IMG/VR virus record: IMGVR_UViG_3300009151_000308
Span: 1-27,168 of that record
Source of the DNA: a virus
Reading direction: 5' to 3' (one strand)
DNA: 27,168 bases
Shown piece by piece: positions 7,332-13,055 of this stretch (within the stretch, counting starts at the first letter, position 1; each line of letters begins with the position of its first letter). The translations under genes and the position numbers were made by a program. The notes beneath the pieces are model-generated. The model made no database searches. It was given only the letters and a program-made list of their open reading frames with translations, and had not been told where the DNA came from.

Positions 7332-8182
7332 CGGTTACTTCCTTCATCTTGTAAGTCGTACACAGTTTGCCATCCTCTGTAAAAAGCATCTTGTGCTATT
7401 GACCAGATTTTGGCTGAGGTTTCAGATAGATGTTCTTCGATAACTGGTGGGTTAACATAGATTTCTTCTATCAATTGTTGTGCGTGATCTCGTGCATCGC
7501 AGTCACAGTCTTGCCTGTAATCTTTAGCATGCGAGCACTCATCGGTGCATTCTACGAGTTCTAGTGAGCACCAACAGTCGTTAAATCCTTCTAGCTTTTT
7601 CACAATTTCTGGGCTATTAATTTCGGATTTAAAGATGCGGTAATACTCTTCTTTAAGAGGCATTACGGTCCAGATAGGAACAACACCTACAATATGAAAC
7701 TTATTGTTTTCGTTTCCGACAACAATTTCGTTACCGTTTACTTCGTAATCAAAACGGTCAGCGTTAGATTCATACTGTAGGTTGTCTATAGCCCACCGGT
7801 GATTTTCAAGCGGGCTATAGACTCGTTGGATTCCTACGCAAGGGTAATCAATGTCAAAGAAATCAACTAGTTGCTGGTATGGCATGTTAGTTGATGGGTC
7901 AATGATTGAGCACCATTGCACTGCTGTTGGGTACAGGTAGGGCTGTCGCTGTTGTGTACAAACGCAGTTGTAAGCCATGCTGTGGTAATACCCGACGCAA
8001 TTGTTGCATTCAAATATTTGTCCAGCGTGTATTCCAACACCGGATTCAGCACCGCTAAGTAGTGAATACCAGTTTGTTTTGTCACCGGAAAGCCAGCGTT
8101 CATAGCCTGATTTCCATTCAGCGATAAAAGGTGAATAAAAGGTATCTAACGTTGGCCTTTCATCACCTCTCATGCCCCACAT
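7202..8182 (-). CDS. Cys-rich protein of unknown function
   Basis: 326 residues, not recognised. Twelve Cys fall in pairs and clusters: 59/62, 73/75, 91, 115, 203/205, 212/216, 226/228. The C-x-x-C and C-x-C pairs suggest two metal-binding or disulphide-rich knuckles around a Trp/Tyr-rich core. It has no obvious membrane segment. The tail after residue 290 is Ser/Thr/Gln-rich and is the part that overlaps the 6972 gene. The ATG lies two bases after the TAA of the 8185 gene, so it is read by coupling; a second in-frame ATG at 8173 is a possible alternative start. The partner is probably the membrane protein just upstream. Confidence 0.6.
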   Translation of the reverse strand: MWGMRGDERPTLDTFYSPFIAEWKSGYERWLSGDKTNWYSLLSGAESGVGIHAGQIFECNNCVGYYHSMAYNCVCTQQRQPYLYPTAVQWCSIIDPSTNMPYQQLVDFFDIDYPCVGIQRVYSPLENHRWAIDNLQYESNADRFDYEVNGNEIVVGNENNKFHIVGVVPIWTVMPLKEEYYRIFKSEINSPEIVKKLEGFNDCWCSLELVECTDECSHAKDYRQDCDCDARDHAQQLIEEIYVNPPVIEEHLSETSAKIWSIAQDAFYRGWQTVYDLQDEGSNRWAYLLWQQQSPFLDSPGQRLTEQETLTDSTSLETSQESSLAS

Positions 8183-8184
8183 GG

Positions 8185-9162
8185 TTACTTACGCTTTTTG
8201 TTCGGGTTGCTCTTGGGGTAGCTGTTACGCTGTCCCGGCTTGACGTTTGGGAAGTCTTTAGCCAGCGAACGTTCAGCGTCTGCTACTTCTTGAGCAACTG
8301 CTGCATTAGCAACCATTTCTGCTTGCTCTAGAGTGATGTCACCCTCAACTTCTACAGTGGCAATGTTTGACACAATGTCAATTACCGTTGCGCTTGCTGT
8401 AATCTTGTCGATGTTTTCGCTGATTACTTCTGCTACGATTTCGTCACGCTTGTAGAACAGGGTAAATGCTGCGCTAGCCATTGCTACGGAAACAATGAAT
8501 AGGACGGTTGCGACTCCGCCTGATAGTGCTGCGGCGATGAAATTTCCGACGAACGGAAGGCTTGAAACAAACGATACAACAGCGCCGTTTAGTAGAGCGT
8601 TAACAGCTAGTCCTGCGCCAACTGTTACAGATGCAAAAGTTGTTGAGCGGATAGTGATTGGGTTGTTGAAAGCGTGCTTCATGATTGTTCCGAGACCTGA
8701 AAGGTTACGGTATGCAAAGTTAGCAGCGTTGTAACGCATTTCAGTGAATGTAGCGTTTGCATCATGCACAAAATCACCAGTAGGTGCGTGTACACTCTTT
8801 ACCAAACTGCCGAGCAATGCACCGACCTTATCAATGCTGTTGTGCGTGATAATCGCGACTGTAGTGATGGTATTTGTTACAAAAGAAATCACTGACTGTA
8901 CGATTCCTGTTAGTGTCAAATACCCTTGCTTAGTTGCAGTTAAACTAGCAACTAGTGATCCACTAACACCTGCTGGCATGGATGACCATACGCGCTTTGC
9001 AAAGTTAAGGCCTGTTGTCGTGATGCCTTTTGTTGATGATGTTAGCTTGATTGCTAGTGCCTTAAGGAAGGCTAGCTGGTTAGTCGCTTTGGACTGTACT
9101 TTAACTAGGACTGACTTGTAGTCCAAGCCTGCGCCTACTGGCGCTGCTGATGATGCAGACAT
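8185..9162 (-). CDS. Integral membrane protein of unknown function
   Basis: 325 residues. The start chosen is the ATG at 9162, preceded by AAAGGG at 7 bases; the frame extends to 9192 but without a site there. Residues 175-200 and 205-237 are hydrophobic, Gly/Ala-rich and probably form two membrane helices, with a Lys/Arg/Asp boundary ('YKRDE'). The first 160 residues are amphipathic Ser/Thr/Ala-rich helix, and the last 20 are strongly basic (ends NKKRK). I do not recognise a family; holin-like, pore-forming or superinfection-exclusion roles are all only possibilities. It is coupled to the Cys-rich 326-residue gene that follows. Confidence 0.65.
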   Translation of the reverse strand: MSASSAAPVGAGLDYKSVLVKVQSKATNQLAFLKALAIKLTSSTKGITTTGLNFAKRVWSSMPAGVSGSLVASLTATKQGYLTLTGIVQSVISFVTNTITTVAIITHNSIDKVGALLGSLVKSVHAPTGDFVHDANATFTEMRYNAANFAYRNLSGLGTIMKHAFNNPITIRSTTFASVTVGAGLAVNALLNGAVVSFVSSLPFVGNFIAAALSGGVATVLFIVSVAMASAAFTLFYKRDEIVAEVISENIDKITASATVIDIVSNIATVEVEGDITLEQAEMVANAAVAQEVADAERSLAKDFPNVKPGQRNSYPKSNPNKKRK

Positions 9163-9186
9163 GTCTACACCCTTTCTTTGTGTGTA

Positions 9187-9266
9187 ATTCACTTTTAGTG
9201 AATGGGTAAGGTACTTCTGTTTCCCTAACTCCCCTAGATGCTCAACCAGATAAGTGGCTGAGCATC
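9187..9266 (-). promoter_or_regulatory. Two hairpins in the gap between the XRE gene and the membrane-protein gene
   Basis: 9237-9266 folds on the minus-strand RNA as a 12-pair stem (GATGCTCAgCCA / TGGtTGAGCATC, one G-U pair, loop CTTATC). 9187-9203 is ATTCAC-TTTTA-GTGAAT just before the ribosome binding site of the 9162 gene. Neither is followed by a U-tract, so they are more likely processing or expression-setting hairpins than terminators. The second palindrome could also be an operator. Confidence 0.5.
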
Positions 9267-9281
9267 GTAGGCAATCAGAGG

Positions 9282-9524
9282 TTAAAGTGCTTCACCTGGG
9301 CTGATTACTTCAAGGGCGCGAAGTAGCGTATTGATTTCTACGCCTAGCGCTTCGCACAGCGGGGGAAGAATGTCGATACTTGGCCTGGTTTCAAATGTGA
9401 AGTAACGGTACAAGTTACCTCGGTTGATACCAACGGCTACTGCGACTTCTTGCAGAGACTTATACTCAAGCTCTTTCATTCGTTCGCGTAGCCATTTCAT
9501 TCCGGTTGGTTGTTTCTTAGCCAT
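9282..9524 (-). CDS. Cro/XRE-family helix-turn-helix transcriptional regulator
   Basis: 80 residues, the usual size of a single-domain Cro-like protein. The HTH lies in residues 23-62: 'SLQEVAVAVGINRGNLYRYF' holds the turn and recognition helix, followed by 'SIDILPPLCEALGVEI', the standard fourth and fifth helices. The start is fixed by AAGGAG 9 bases before the ATG; it overlaps the end of the 9517 gene by 8 bases. It is the second gene after promoter P1, so it may control P1, P2 or both, which share nearly the same core. Targets are inferred, not shown. Confidence 0.85.
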   Translation of the reverse strand: MAKKQPTGMKWLRERMKELEYKSLQEVAVAVGINRGNLYRYFTFETRPSIDILPPLCEALGVEINTLLRALEVISPGEAL

Positions 9525-9912
9525 GGTGTACTAGCTCCTTTTCTTCTGCGCATTCGATGCAACCGCAGTCGCTGCACATTTTGTCGTATTCGTTAAAGAT
9601 GTGACTGAGTGTTGCTGATGTTAGGTTGCAGTTACGGTCAATGACTTTTGCTGCTTGGGTAGTTGTTTGTGCGAGTGCGTCTACAATTTCGCCGTCGATT
9701 GAATTCATGATGCTTGACGCTTGTGACGCTGCAACATCTGGCGGTAGGTAGTTCTCTAGGTGGCGTGTGATTGTGGTCTCGATAGCACCTAGTAGTTCAC
9801 GACCAAAGATAGTTTTAGCTTGGTCGTTAAAGTGGTCAATCATGATACTGCGTGTTACTTCGTTTTTTTCATACTCGCGCTTGAGTATTGCTTTTTGTAT
9901 TTGCTTGCACAT
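9517..9912 (-). CDS. Helical protein with C-terminal Cys knuckle, first gene of the P1 operon
   Basis: 131 residues from the ATG at 9912, which has GGAG at 5 bases. An upstream in-frame ATG at 9927 sits against the terminator U-tract and has no site, so it is rejected. The body is predicted helical with no membrane segment. The end carries a Cys cluster, 'MCSDCGCIECAEE' (C-x2-C-x-C-x2-C), near residues 113-120, which may bind zinc or an iron-sulphur cluster. It is not recognised. It lies directly after the structured leader and intrinsic terminator, so its expression from P1 must depend on readthrough or antitermination. Confidence 0.65.
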   Translation of the reverse strand: MCKQIQKAILKREYEKNEVTRSIMIDHFNDQAKTIFGRELLGAIETTITRHLENYLPPDVAASQASSIMNSIDGEIVDALAQTTTQAAKVIDRNCNLTSATLSHIFNEYDKMCSDCGCIECAEEKELVHHG

Positions 9913-9928
9913 GTTTACTCCAGACATG

Positions 9929-9960
9929 AAAAAAGCCCCGACGCTGTTTGCGTCAGAGCT
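9929..9960 (-). terminator. Intrinsic terminator between promoter P1 and its first gene
   Basis: On the minus strand an 11-pair stem (AGCTCTGACGC / GCGTCGGGGCT with two G-U pairs), loop AAACA, then TTTTTT. This is a classic rho-independent terminator. It ends the P1 leader and would also catch readthrough from the P2 operon. Confidence 0.9.
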
Positions 9961-10098
9961 GATTGCTTTGTATTTTGTCTTAAGGTTTGTCCGGTCACAT
10001 CCAAATCGTGACTGAGGTTATCCTCCGAGACTGGGAGTGATTATCAGATCAAATCGTAATAATCACTAGTTATCGGGTAAAGGTCTCCCAACCCGATA
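9929..10098 (-). ncRNA. Structured P1 leader RNA or stand-alone phage ncRNA (about 170 nt)
   Basis: The predicted transcript starts near 10097 and ends at the terminator. In order it can form: hairpin 1 (10098-10091 with 10078-10071, TATCGGGT/ACCCGATA); hairpin 2 (10066-10059 with 10044-10037, GTGATTAT/ATAATCAC); hairpin 3 (GAGG-ATAA-CCTC, 10025-10014); hairpin 4 (GTCAC/GTGAC, 10012-9994); and the terminator stem. The loop of hairpin 1 contains GGGAG (10089-10085), complementary to CUCCC at 10037-10033, so a pseudoknot is possible. No ORF with a ribosome binding site lies inside. It is either a small RNA or an attenuator/riboswitch-like leader. The folding is read from sequence; the function is unknown. 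Confidence 0.65.
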
Positions 10099-10103
10099 CA
10101 TCT

Positions 10104-10133
10104 ATTATACCACACATTTACAACGGCTTGCAA
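10104..10133 (-). promoter_or_regulatory. Promoter P1 (leftward)
   Basis: TTGCAA (10133-10128), an 18-base spacer and TATAAT (10109-10104) on the minus strand. The -10 region AATGTGTGG-TATAAT-AGATGTA is almost identical to P2. It lies immediately after the stop of the 10136 gene. Confidence 0.8.
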
Positions 10134-10135
10134 CT

Positions 10136-10324
10136 TTATTTGAAAGTTTTTTCTAACTCTCTTAAAACATCTTTTTCTTCACGAGATAGTTTGAGTTTAT
10201 CTCGGTAGTAGCCAGATGTTACCGTTCGTGTAGAAAGCCAGGCGCGAACACCAGCAGTAATAGCTACTGATGAACCTAATGTAAGTAGTGCACCCATGTA
10301 TTTAATGGTATCTAAATGTGTCAT
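10136..10324 (-). CDS. Small single-span membrane protein, last gene of the P2 operon
   Basis: 62 residues. A membrane helix spans about residues 9-31 ('YMGALLTLGSSVAITAGVRA'), followed by a charged cytoplasmic-type tail ('KLSREEKDVLRELEKTFK'). The ATG shares one base with the TAA of the 10324 gene. Not recognised. Holin-sized, but the charged C-terminal helix and company of other small membrane genes do not single it out as one. Confidence 0.65.
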   Translation of the reverse strand: MTHLDTIKYMGALLTLGSSVAITAGVRAWLSTRTVTSGYYRDKLKLSREEKDVLRELEKTFK

Positions 10325-10626
10325 TATTTGTCAACCACAGTCGGGCCTGTGTATCCGCTAATCTTTCGTGCAGCAACCTCAATGTTATTGATGTCGCCAA
10401 TGTGGCTTAGTTCACACGTCTTATTCTTGTACAGTTCTCGTTCTTCGTACAAGATTTGATTCTCTGTGTCGTAGTCGTACAGAGATTTTAATAACTTTTG
10501 ATTCTCAGCGTCACGTTCTACAATTTCGCTAAGAAGTTTGTGGTTTTCTTCAACGCGGTAAAAACCGCCAATAACAATGCCTGTAAATAAAATTCCAAAC
10601 ATTTCTACATAACTAATGGCGTTCAT
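10324..10626 (-). CDS. Membrane-anchored coiled-coil protein
   Basis: 100 residues from the ATG at 10626 (AAAGG nearby; ATGA overlap with the 10623 gene). The open frame extends to 10665 but that part overlaps a separate small gene. Residues 6-23 ('YVEMFGILFTGIVIGGFY') are an N-terminal membrane anchor. Residues 25-75 are heptad-rich, charged helix. The layout resembles phage spanin or Rz-like subunits and also many unrelated anchors; no lipobox or lysis partner supports a spanin call. Confidence 0.6.
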   Translation of the reverse strand: MNAISYVEMFGILFTGIVIGGFYRVEENHKLLSEIVERDAENQKLLKSLYDYDTENQILYEERELYKNKTCELSHIGDINNIEVAARKISGYTGPTVVDK

Positions 10627-10802
10627 TTCTTGCCTTTCTCGTGCTTTTCTAAGTACGCCGTGCATAGGTTAGCAAAGCGTACATCAACGGGTTGACTTTC
10701 ATCCTCTAGATGTACCAATAGTTCTTGGTTATCCATAAGAAGTTTAATTAAGTCTGCTTGCGACTTTTTTAGGGCATTTACAGCTTTTATTTTATTGAGC
10801 AT
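10623..10802 (-). CDS. Short helical protein (59 aa)
   Basis: 59 residues, beginning MLNKIKAVNALKKSQ and ending LEKHEKGKK, highly charged and helical with a single Cys. It starts 11 bases inside the end of the 10792 gene, with AGGT upstream, and its TGA overlaps the next ATG (ATGA). The unbroken chain of start/stop overlaps through this operon supports it as a real gene. Function unknown. Confidence 0.6.
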   Translation of the reverse strand: MLNKIKAVNALKKSQADLIKLLMDNQELLVHLEDESQPVDVRFANLCTAYLEKHEKGKK

Positions 10803-11541
10803 TTAGCGACCTGTAGTTGATTCGAGTGTTTCCATAAGATGATTGGTATTTAACAAATTCTTTGTCGTCACAAAAAACTTGCTGTATCAATTTTTCTTCG
10901 TTTGTGTAAGGGTTTTCTGAAACGACTATGTGATACCTATGCTTATCGCAAAAACAAAGATTTGCTCTAATGTATTCGATAGCTGCTTTTTTAGTAAGAA
11001 ACACACCCCAAAACTTTGCTTTAAACAAGCTAGAGTGTTTAGGTATGTCTAATGCTAAATAAGTTTTTGGTGGATCAATAACGTCAGACTCTAAAATGTC
11101 GTCAACAATTTTGATTGTAGGGCACGGATACTCAAGGTCGCACTCTACGCAAAAACCTTCTTCCTCTGTGTGCAGTTCATCTAACTTATCGACATGAAGT
11201 AAAACGTTATTAAACTTTTCGTTAATAGCAATTTCACGTTCAAATTTTCTTTCATTTCTTTCTTTTTGTTTTTGCCTCTTAGACTTGTGTGCAAAAGGAT
11301 TGACATTGACTACTCGCTCACCGATATTATTCGGACTACCAATAGAGTCCATGTAAGCGTTTGCAGCGTACGTACCTAATTGTTTTTCTACCGCAATGCG
11401 TAAACCTTCCGCATTACCTTCGGCTATTACCTTAGCAATATCTGAATTTTTTTCGGCGGCTTTTGCAAGTTCGGCAGCGATTTCTTTATACTCATCTGCG
11501 GTCAACAGAGTTATCGTTCTTAGATTAGTGTTTTTAATCAT
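10792..11541 (-). CDS. Protein with two Cys knuckles, unknown function
   Basis: 249 residues from the ATG at 11541, which overlaps the stop of the 11534 gene by 8 bases. The frame stays open to 11730, but that stretch is the coding region of the 11534 gene in another frame. Residues 14-55 are helical. Residues 86-110 are a strongly charged 'KSKRQKQKERNERKF' helix. A C-x2-C-x5-C-P knuckle sits at 131-141 ('CVECDLEYPCP'), the C-x-x-C-x(n)-P-C-P-T form seen in many actinophage and actinobacterial small proteins. A second pair, C196/C198, is followed by His ('CFCDKHRYH'). Probably zinc-binding; partner unknown. Confidence 0.6.
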   Translation of the reverse strand: MIKNTNLRTITLLTADEYKEIAAELAKAAEKNSDIAKVIAEGNAEGLRIAVEKQLGTYAANAYMDSIGSPNNIGERVVNVNPFAHKSKRQKQKERNERKFEREIAINEKFNNVLLHVDKLDELHTEEEGFCVECDLEYPCPTIKIVDDILESDVIDPPKTYLALDIPKHSSLFKAKFWGVFLTKKAAIEYIRANLCFCDKHRYHIVVSENPYTNEEKLIQQVFCDDKEFVKYQSSYGNTRINYRSLNAQ

Positions 11542-11776
11542 CAGCGTTTTTCTCACATTCGTGTTTGATGCTGTAATCAAATTGGCAGTAGTAGCACTCC
11601 ATTGTTTCACCACAGTTCTTGCACTCGTAGACAAACTGTTGCTCATCGCAGTGGATGATTGTATTGTCAAGAATCCAGTAGTAAGTGTTGTGGTCGATTG
11701 CATAATCAGGCATGTTCCTGGTGTCTGCATCTTTAATGGCGTCGTGCATTGCGTCGAGAGTTCCGTGGTCAGCCAT
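11534..11776 (-). CDS. Small Cys-rich zinc-ribbon-like protein
   Basis: 80 residues. The start used is ATG 11776; an in-frame GTG at 11785 is the alternative. The N-terminal part is acidic. Residues 50-76 carry C-x2-C-x5-C-x2-C-x9-C ('ECKNCGETMECYYCQFD' then 'HEC'), a zinc-ribbon spacing. It overlaps the upstream gene by 8 bases and the downstream gene by 8 bases. Likely metal-binding; nucleic-acid or protein target unknown. Confidence 0.6.
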   Translation of the reverse strand: MADHGTLDAMHDAIKDADTRNMPDYAIDHNTYYWILDNTIIHCDEQQFVYECKNCGETMECYYCQFDYSIKHECEKNADD

Positions 11777-12041
11777 GTTGACCACTTACTTGCTTTTGTG
11801 TGTGCAAATCCGTATCCAGTTTGGTTAAGGCTTGCTCTAACTCTCTTGCTAATTTCCTTGCTTCGTTAAACGTCAATGACGTTATCAACTTGTCAAGGTG
11901 CGCGTGGTCTTGCCAGACATTTACTGTTATGTTAACAACACCCTCAACGTAACCGTCTGGCGTGAACATGGTGGCGGAAGTTACGTCAACCAACTTGGTG
12001 CGATCTGCTGCGCGTAGCATTTCTAATTTACGAATATTCAC
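11769..12041 (-). CDS. Small soluble protein of unknown function
   Basis: 90 residues from a GTG at 12041 with AAGGAAG 5 bases upstream; GTGA overlap with the stop of the 12038 gene. The longer frame (to 12092) lies over the neighbouring gene and is not used. A beta region ('VVNITVNVWQDHAHLD') is followed by a helix ('FNEARKLARELEQALTKLD'). No Cys cluster or membrane segment. Not recognised. Confidence 0.6.
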   Translation of the reverse strand: MNIRKLEMLRAADRTKLVDVTSATMFTPDGYVEGVVNITVNVWQDHAHLDKLITSLTFNEARKLARELEQALTKLDTDLHTQKQVSGQHG

Positions 12042-12589
12042 TTGACTTCCTTTCGGCTTGGGTTGCTGATAGTCACAAAGCATTCCATGCATACGTAACC
12101 TTTTGGGTGTATTAGCAGGGAGTTTTCGTAATCGTCAGCAACTAGGCACTGGCCGCTGTTCATTGCCATAACGAAGCAGCCTTGGCAAACAGGACGAGTC
12201 TCAATGTAGTAGACCTGGTACTGCTTTTCTGGCTCTTGCTTAGACAAGCTAAACAGGGCTTTGATAGAGCCTGTAACTAACTCAAACAAAAACGTAACGG
12301 CTTCGTTCACGACATCTGAATTGTGCGGTAGCGTGTGATCAGGGCATTTGCAGCAATCAACACACAGATAGTCGCCGTCTTGAATGGTGTGCGGGCAAGC
12401 CCACTCATCAACACGCAGTACATTACATTCCTTGCACAATGGTGGCTTAATCACTTCTTGCTCCTTTGCGGGTTCAGGCATCAATTCTTTGATGTCAGAT
12501 TTAACTAGGTGGTACAGGATGACTAGCAGGACTGGCATGAGCACTAGCAGAAATGCACGTTCTAGGAACGTGGCGATGGTCCAGCCCAT
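12038..12589 (-). CDS. Membrane-anchored double zinc-knuckle protein
   Basis: 183 residues. The ATG at 12589 follows AAGGAAGG; the open frame further upstream is the end of the 12591 gene. Residues 7-29 ('TFLERAFLLVLMPVLLVILY') form one membrane helix. The first cluster is C52, C55, C65, C76, C79, C80 and C82 with nearby His ('CKECNVLRVDEWACPH', 'CVDCCKCPDH'). A second lies at C135, C138, C148, C167 and C170 ('CQGC', 'CMEC'). The pattern resembles tethered zinc-ribbon or treble-clef domains facing one side of the membrane. No catalytic motif is seen. Its first knuckle resembles that of the 10792 gene product. Confidence 0.65.
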   Translation of the reverse strand: MGWTIATFLERAFLLVLMPVLLVILYHLVKSDIKELMPEPAKEQEVIKPPLCKECNVLRVDEWACPHTIQDGDYLCVDCCKCPDHTLPHNSDVVNEAVTFLFELVTGSIKALFSLSKQEPEKQYQVYYIETRPVCQGCFVMAMNSGQCLVADDYENSLLIHPKGYVCMECFVTISNPSRKEVK

Positions 12590-12590
12590 G

Positions 12591-12830
12591 TTATTTACCT
12601 TCCTTGCATAAAGCGCAGTAACTGCTGTTGTGGCGTTGCCCGCGCATGTGAGCGATGGTTTCTTCTTCGCGAAGCTTTTGCTGAGCCTCGCCAGCAGTTC
12701 CAAGTGCTACAAGTATTGACATTGCTGTCTTTGCTGTAACACTGGCTGCCTTTTTTGCTGCTGCTTTAGCGTCAACACTTGGGGCGTCGACCTTAGAGCT
12801 ACTGGTGTTTCCGGTTTTTGCTTTTGACAT
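12591..12830 (-). CDS. Small Ala/Ser-rich protein with terminal Cys pair, first gene of the P2 operon
   Basis: 79 residues from ATG 12830, with AGGAG 7 bases upstream; the longer frame to 12950 runs through promoter P2 and is rejected. A low-complexity Lys/Ala/Ser head is followed by a mildly hydrophobic segment ('AMSILVALGTAGEA') and an end 'YCALCKEG', a lone C-x2-C pair that may join a metal site in a partner. It follows P2 and the 12853-12879 hairpin. Not recognised. Confidence 0.6.
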   Translation of the reverse strand: MSKAKTGNTSSSKVDAPSVDAKAAAKKAASVTAKTAMSILVALGTAGEAQQKLREEETIAHMRGQRHNSSYCALCKEGK

Positions 12831-12852
12831 GATTTTCTCCTGTAATGCAGAA

Positions 12853-12879
12853 ACCCCCAAAACACGGTATTTTGGGGGT
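12853..12879 (-). promoter_or_regulatory. Leader hairpin after promoter P2
   Basis: Ten-pair perfect stem ACCCCCAAAA / TTTTGGGGGT with a 7-base loop, then TTTCTGC on the minus strand. It lies between P2 and the first gene, the same arrangement as at P1 but with a weaker U-tract. It may be an attenuator or an mRNA 5'-end stabiliser. Confidence 0.6.
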
Positions 12880-12915
12880 ATTTTCAGGCAGCACAAATGC
12901 CGCTTGAATACTTCT

Positions 12916-12945
12916 ATTATAGCACACTTTGTGACCTTTATGCAA
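12916..12945 (-). promoter_or_regulatory. Promoter P2 (leftward) with an overlapping operator-like palindrome
   Basis: TTGCAT (12945-12940), an 18-base spacer and TATAAT (12921-12916), flanked by AAAGTGTGC and AGAAGTA, nearly the same as P1. A perfect inverted repeat CCTTTATG-caaca-CATAAAGG (12935-12955) covers the -35 box and is a plausible operator. Confidence 0.8.
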
Positions 12946-12982
12946 CACATAAAGGCAAAAAAATACCGATAGGCTAATAGAT

Positions 12983-13046
12983 ACAGAAAGGCTGGTCTCT
13001 TTCTGTAGTAGGAAGGGCAGTTTTGCCGTGTTTCTGCCCTTCCTAC
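12983..13046. terminator. Tandem hairpins after the DUF932 gene
   Basis: A perfect 13-pair stem (13008-13020 with 13034-13046, GTAGGAAGGGCAG/CTGCCCTTCCTAC, 13-base loop) stands next to an 8-pair stem (12983-12990 with 12999-13006, ACAGAAAG/CTTTCTGT). No U-tract follows directly on either strand. They probably end or protect the leftward DUF932 transcript and separate it from P2. Confidence 0.5.
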
Positions 13047-13055
13047 GTCTATTTA

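Noticed and set aside
8744-9121. Plus-strand frame of 125 codons opposite the membrane-protein gene
   Set aside because: Antisense shadow of an Ala/Thr/Val-rich gene; no ribosome binding site.
9913-9927. Earlier ATG for the 9517 gene
   Set aside because: It lies directly after the terminator T-tract with no binding site; the ATG at 9912 has GGAG at the right distance.
9929-10098. tRNA gene in the P1 leader
   Set aside because: The hairpins do not give a cloverleaf with a TΨC-type GTTCGA loop, acceptor stem or anticodon arm, and the terminator follows.
10136-10626. Holin/spanin lysis pair
   Set aside because: One small membrane protein and one anchored coiled-coil protein are suggestive in shape only; no endolysin, lipobox or holin motif is visible nearby.
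11542-11730. N-terminal extension of the 10792 gene
   Set aside because: The same bases code a coherent Cys-rich protein in another frame (11534-11776), and ATG 11541 overlaps its stop in the manner of all neighbours.
12593-12703. N-terminal extension of the 12038 gene
   Set aside because: It lies within the end of the 12591 gene in another frame; ATG 12589 has a good site right after that gene's stop.
12831-12950. Upstream part of the long frame of the 12591 gene
   Set aside because: It covers the -10 and -35 boxes of P2 and the leader hairpin; ATG 12830 has AGGAG.
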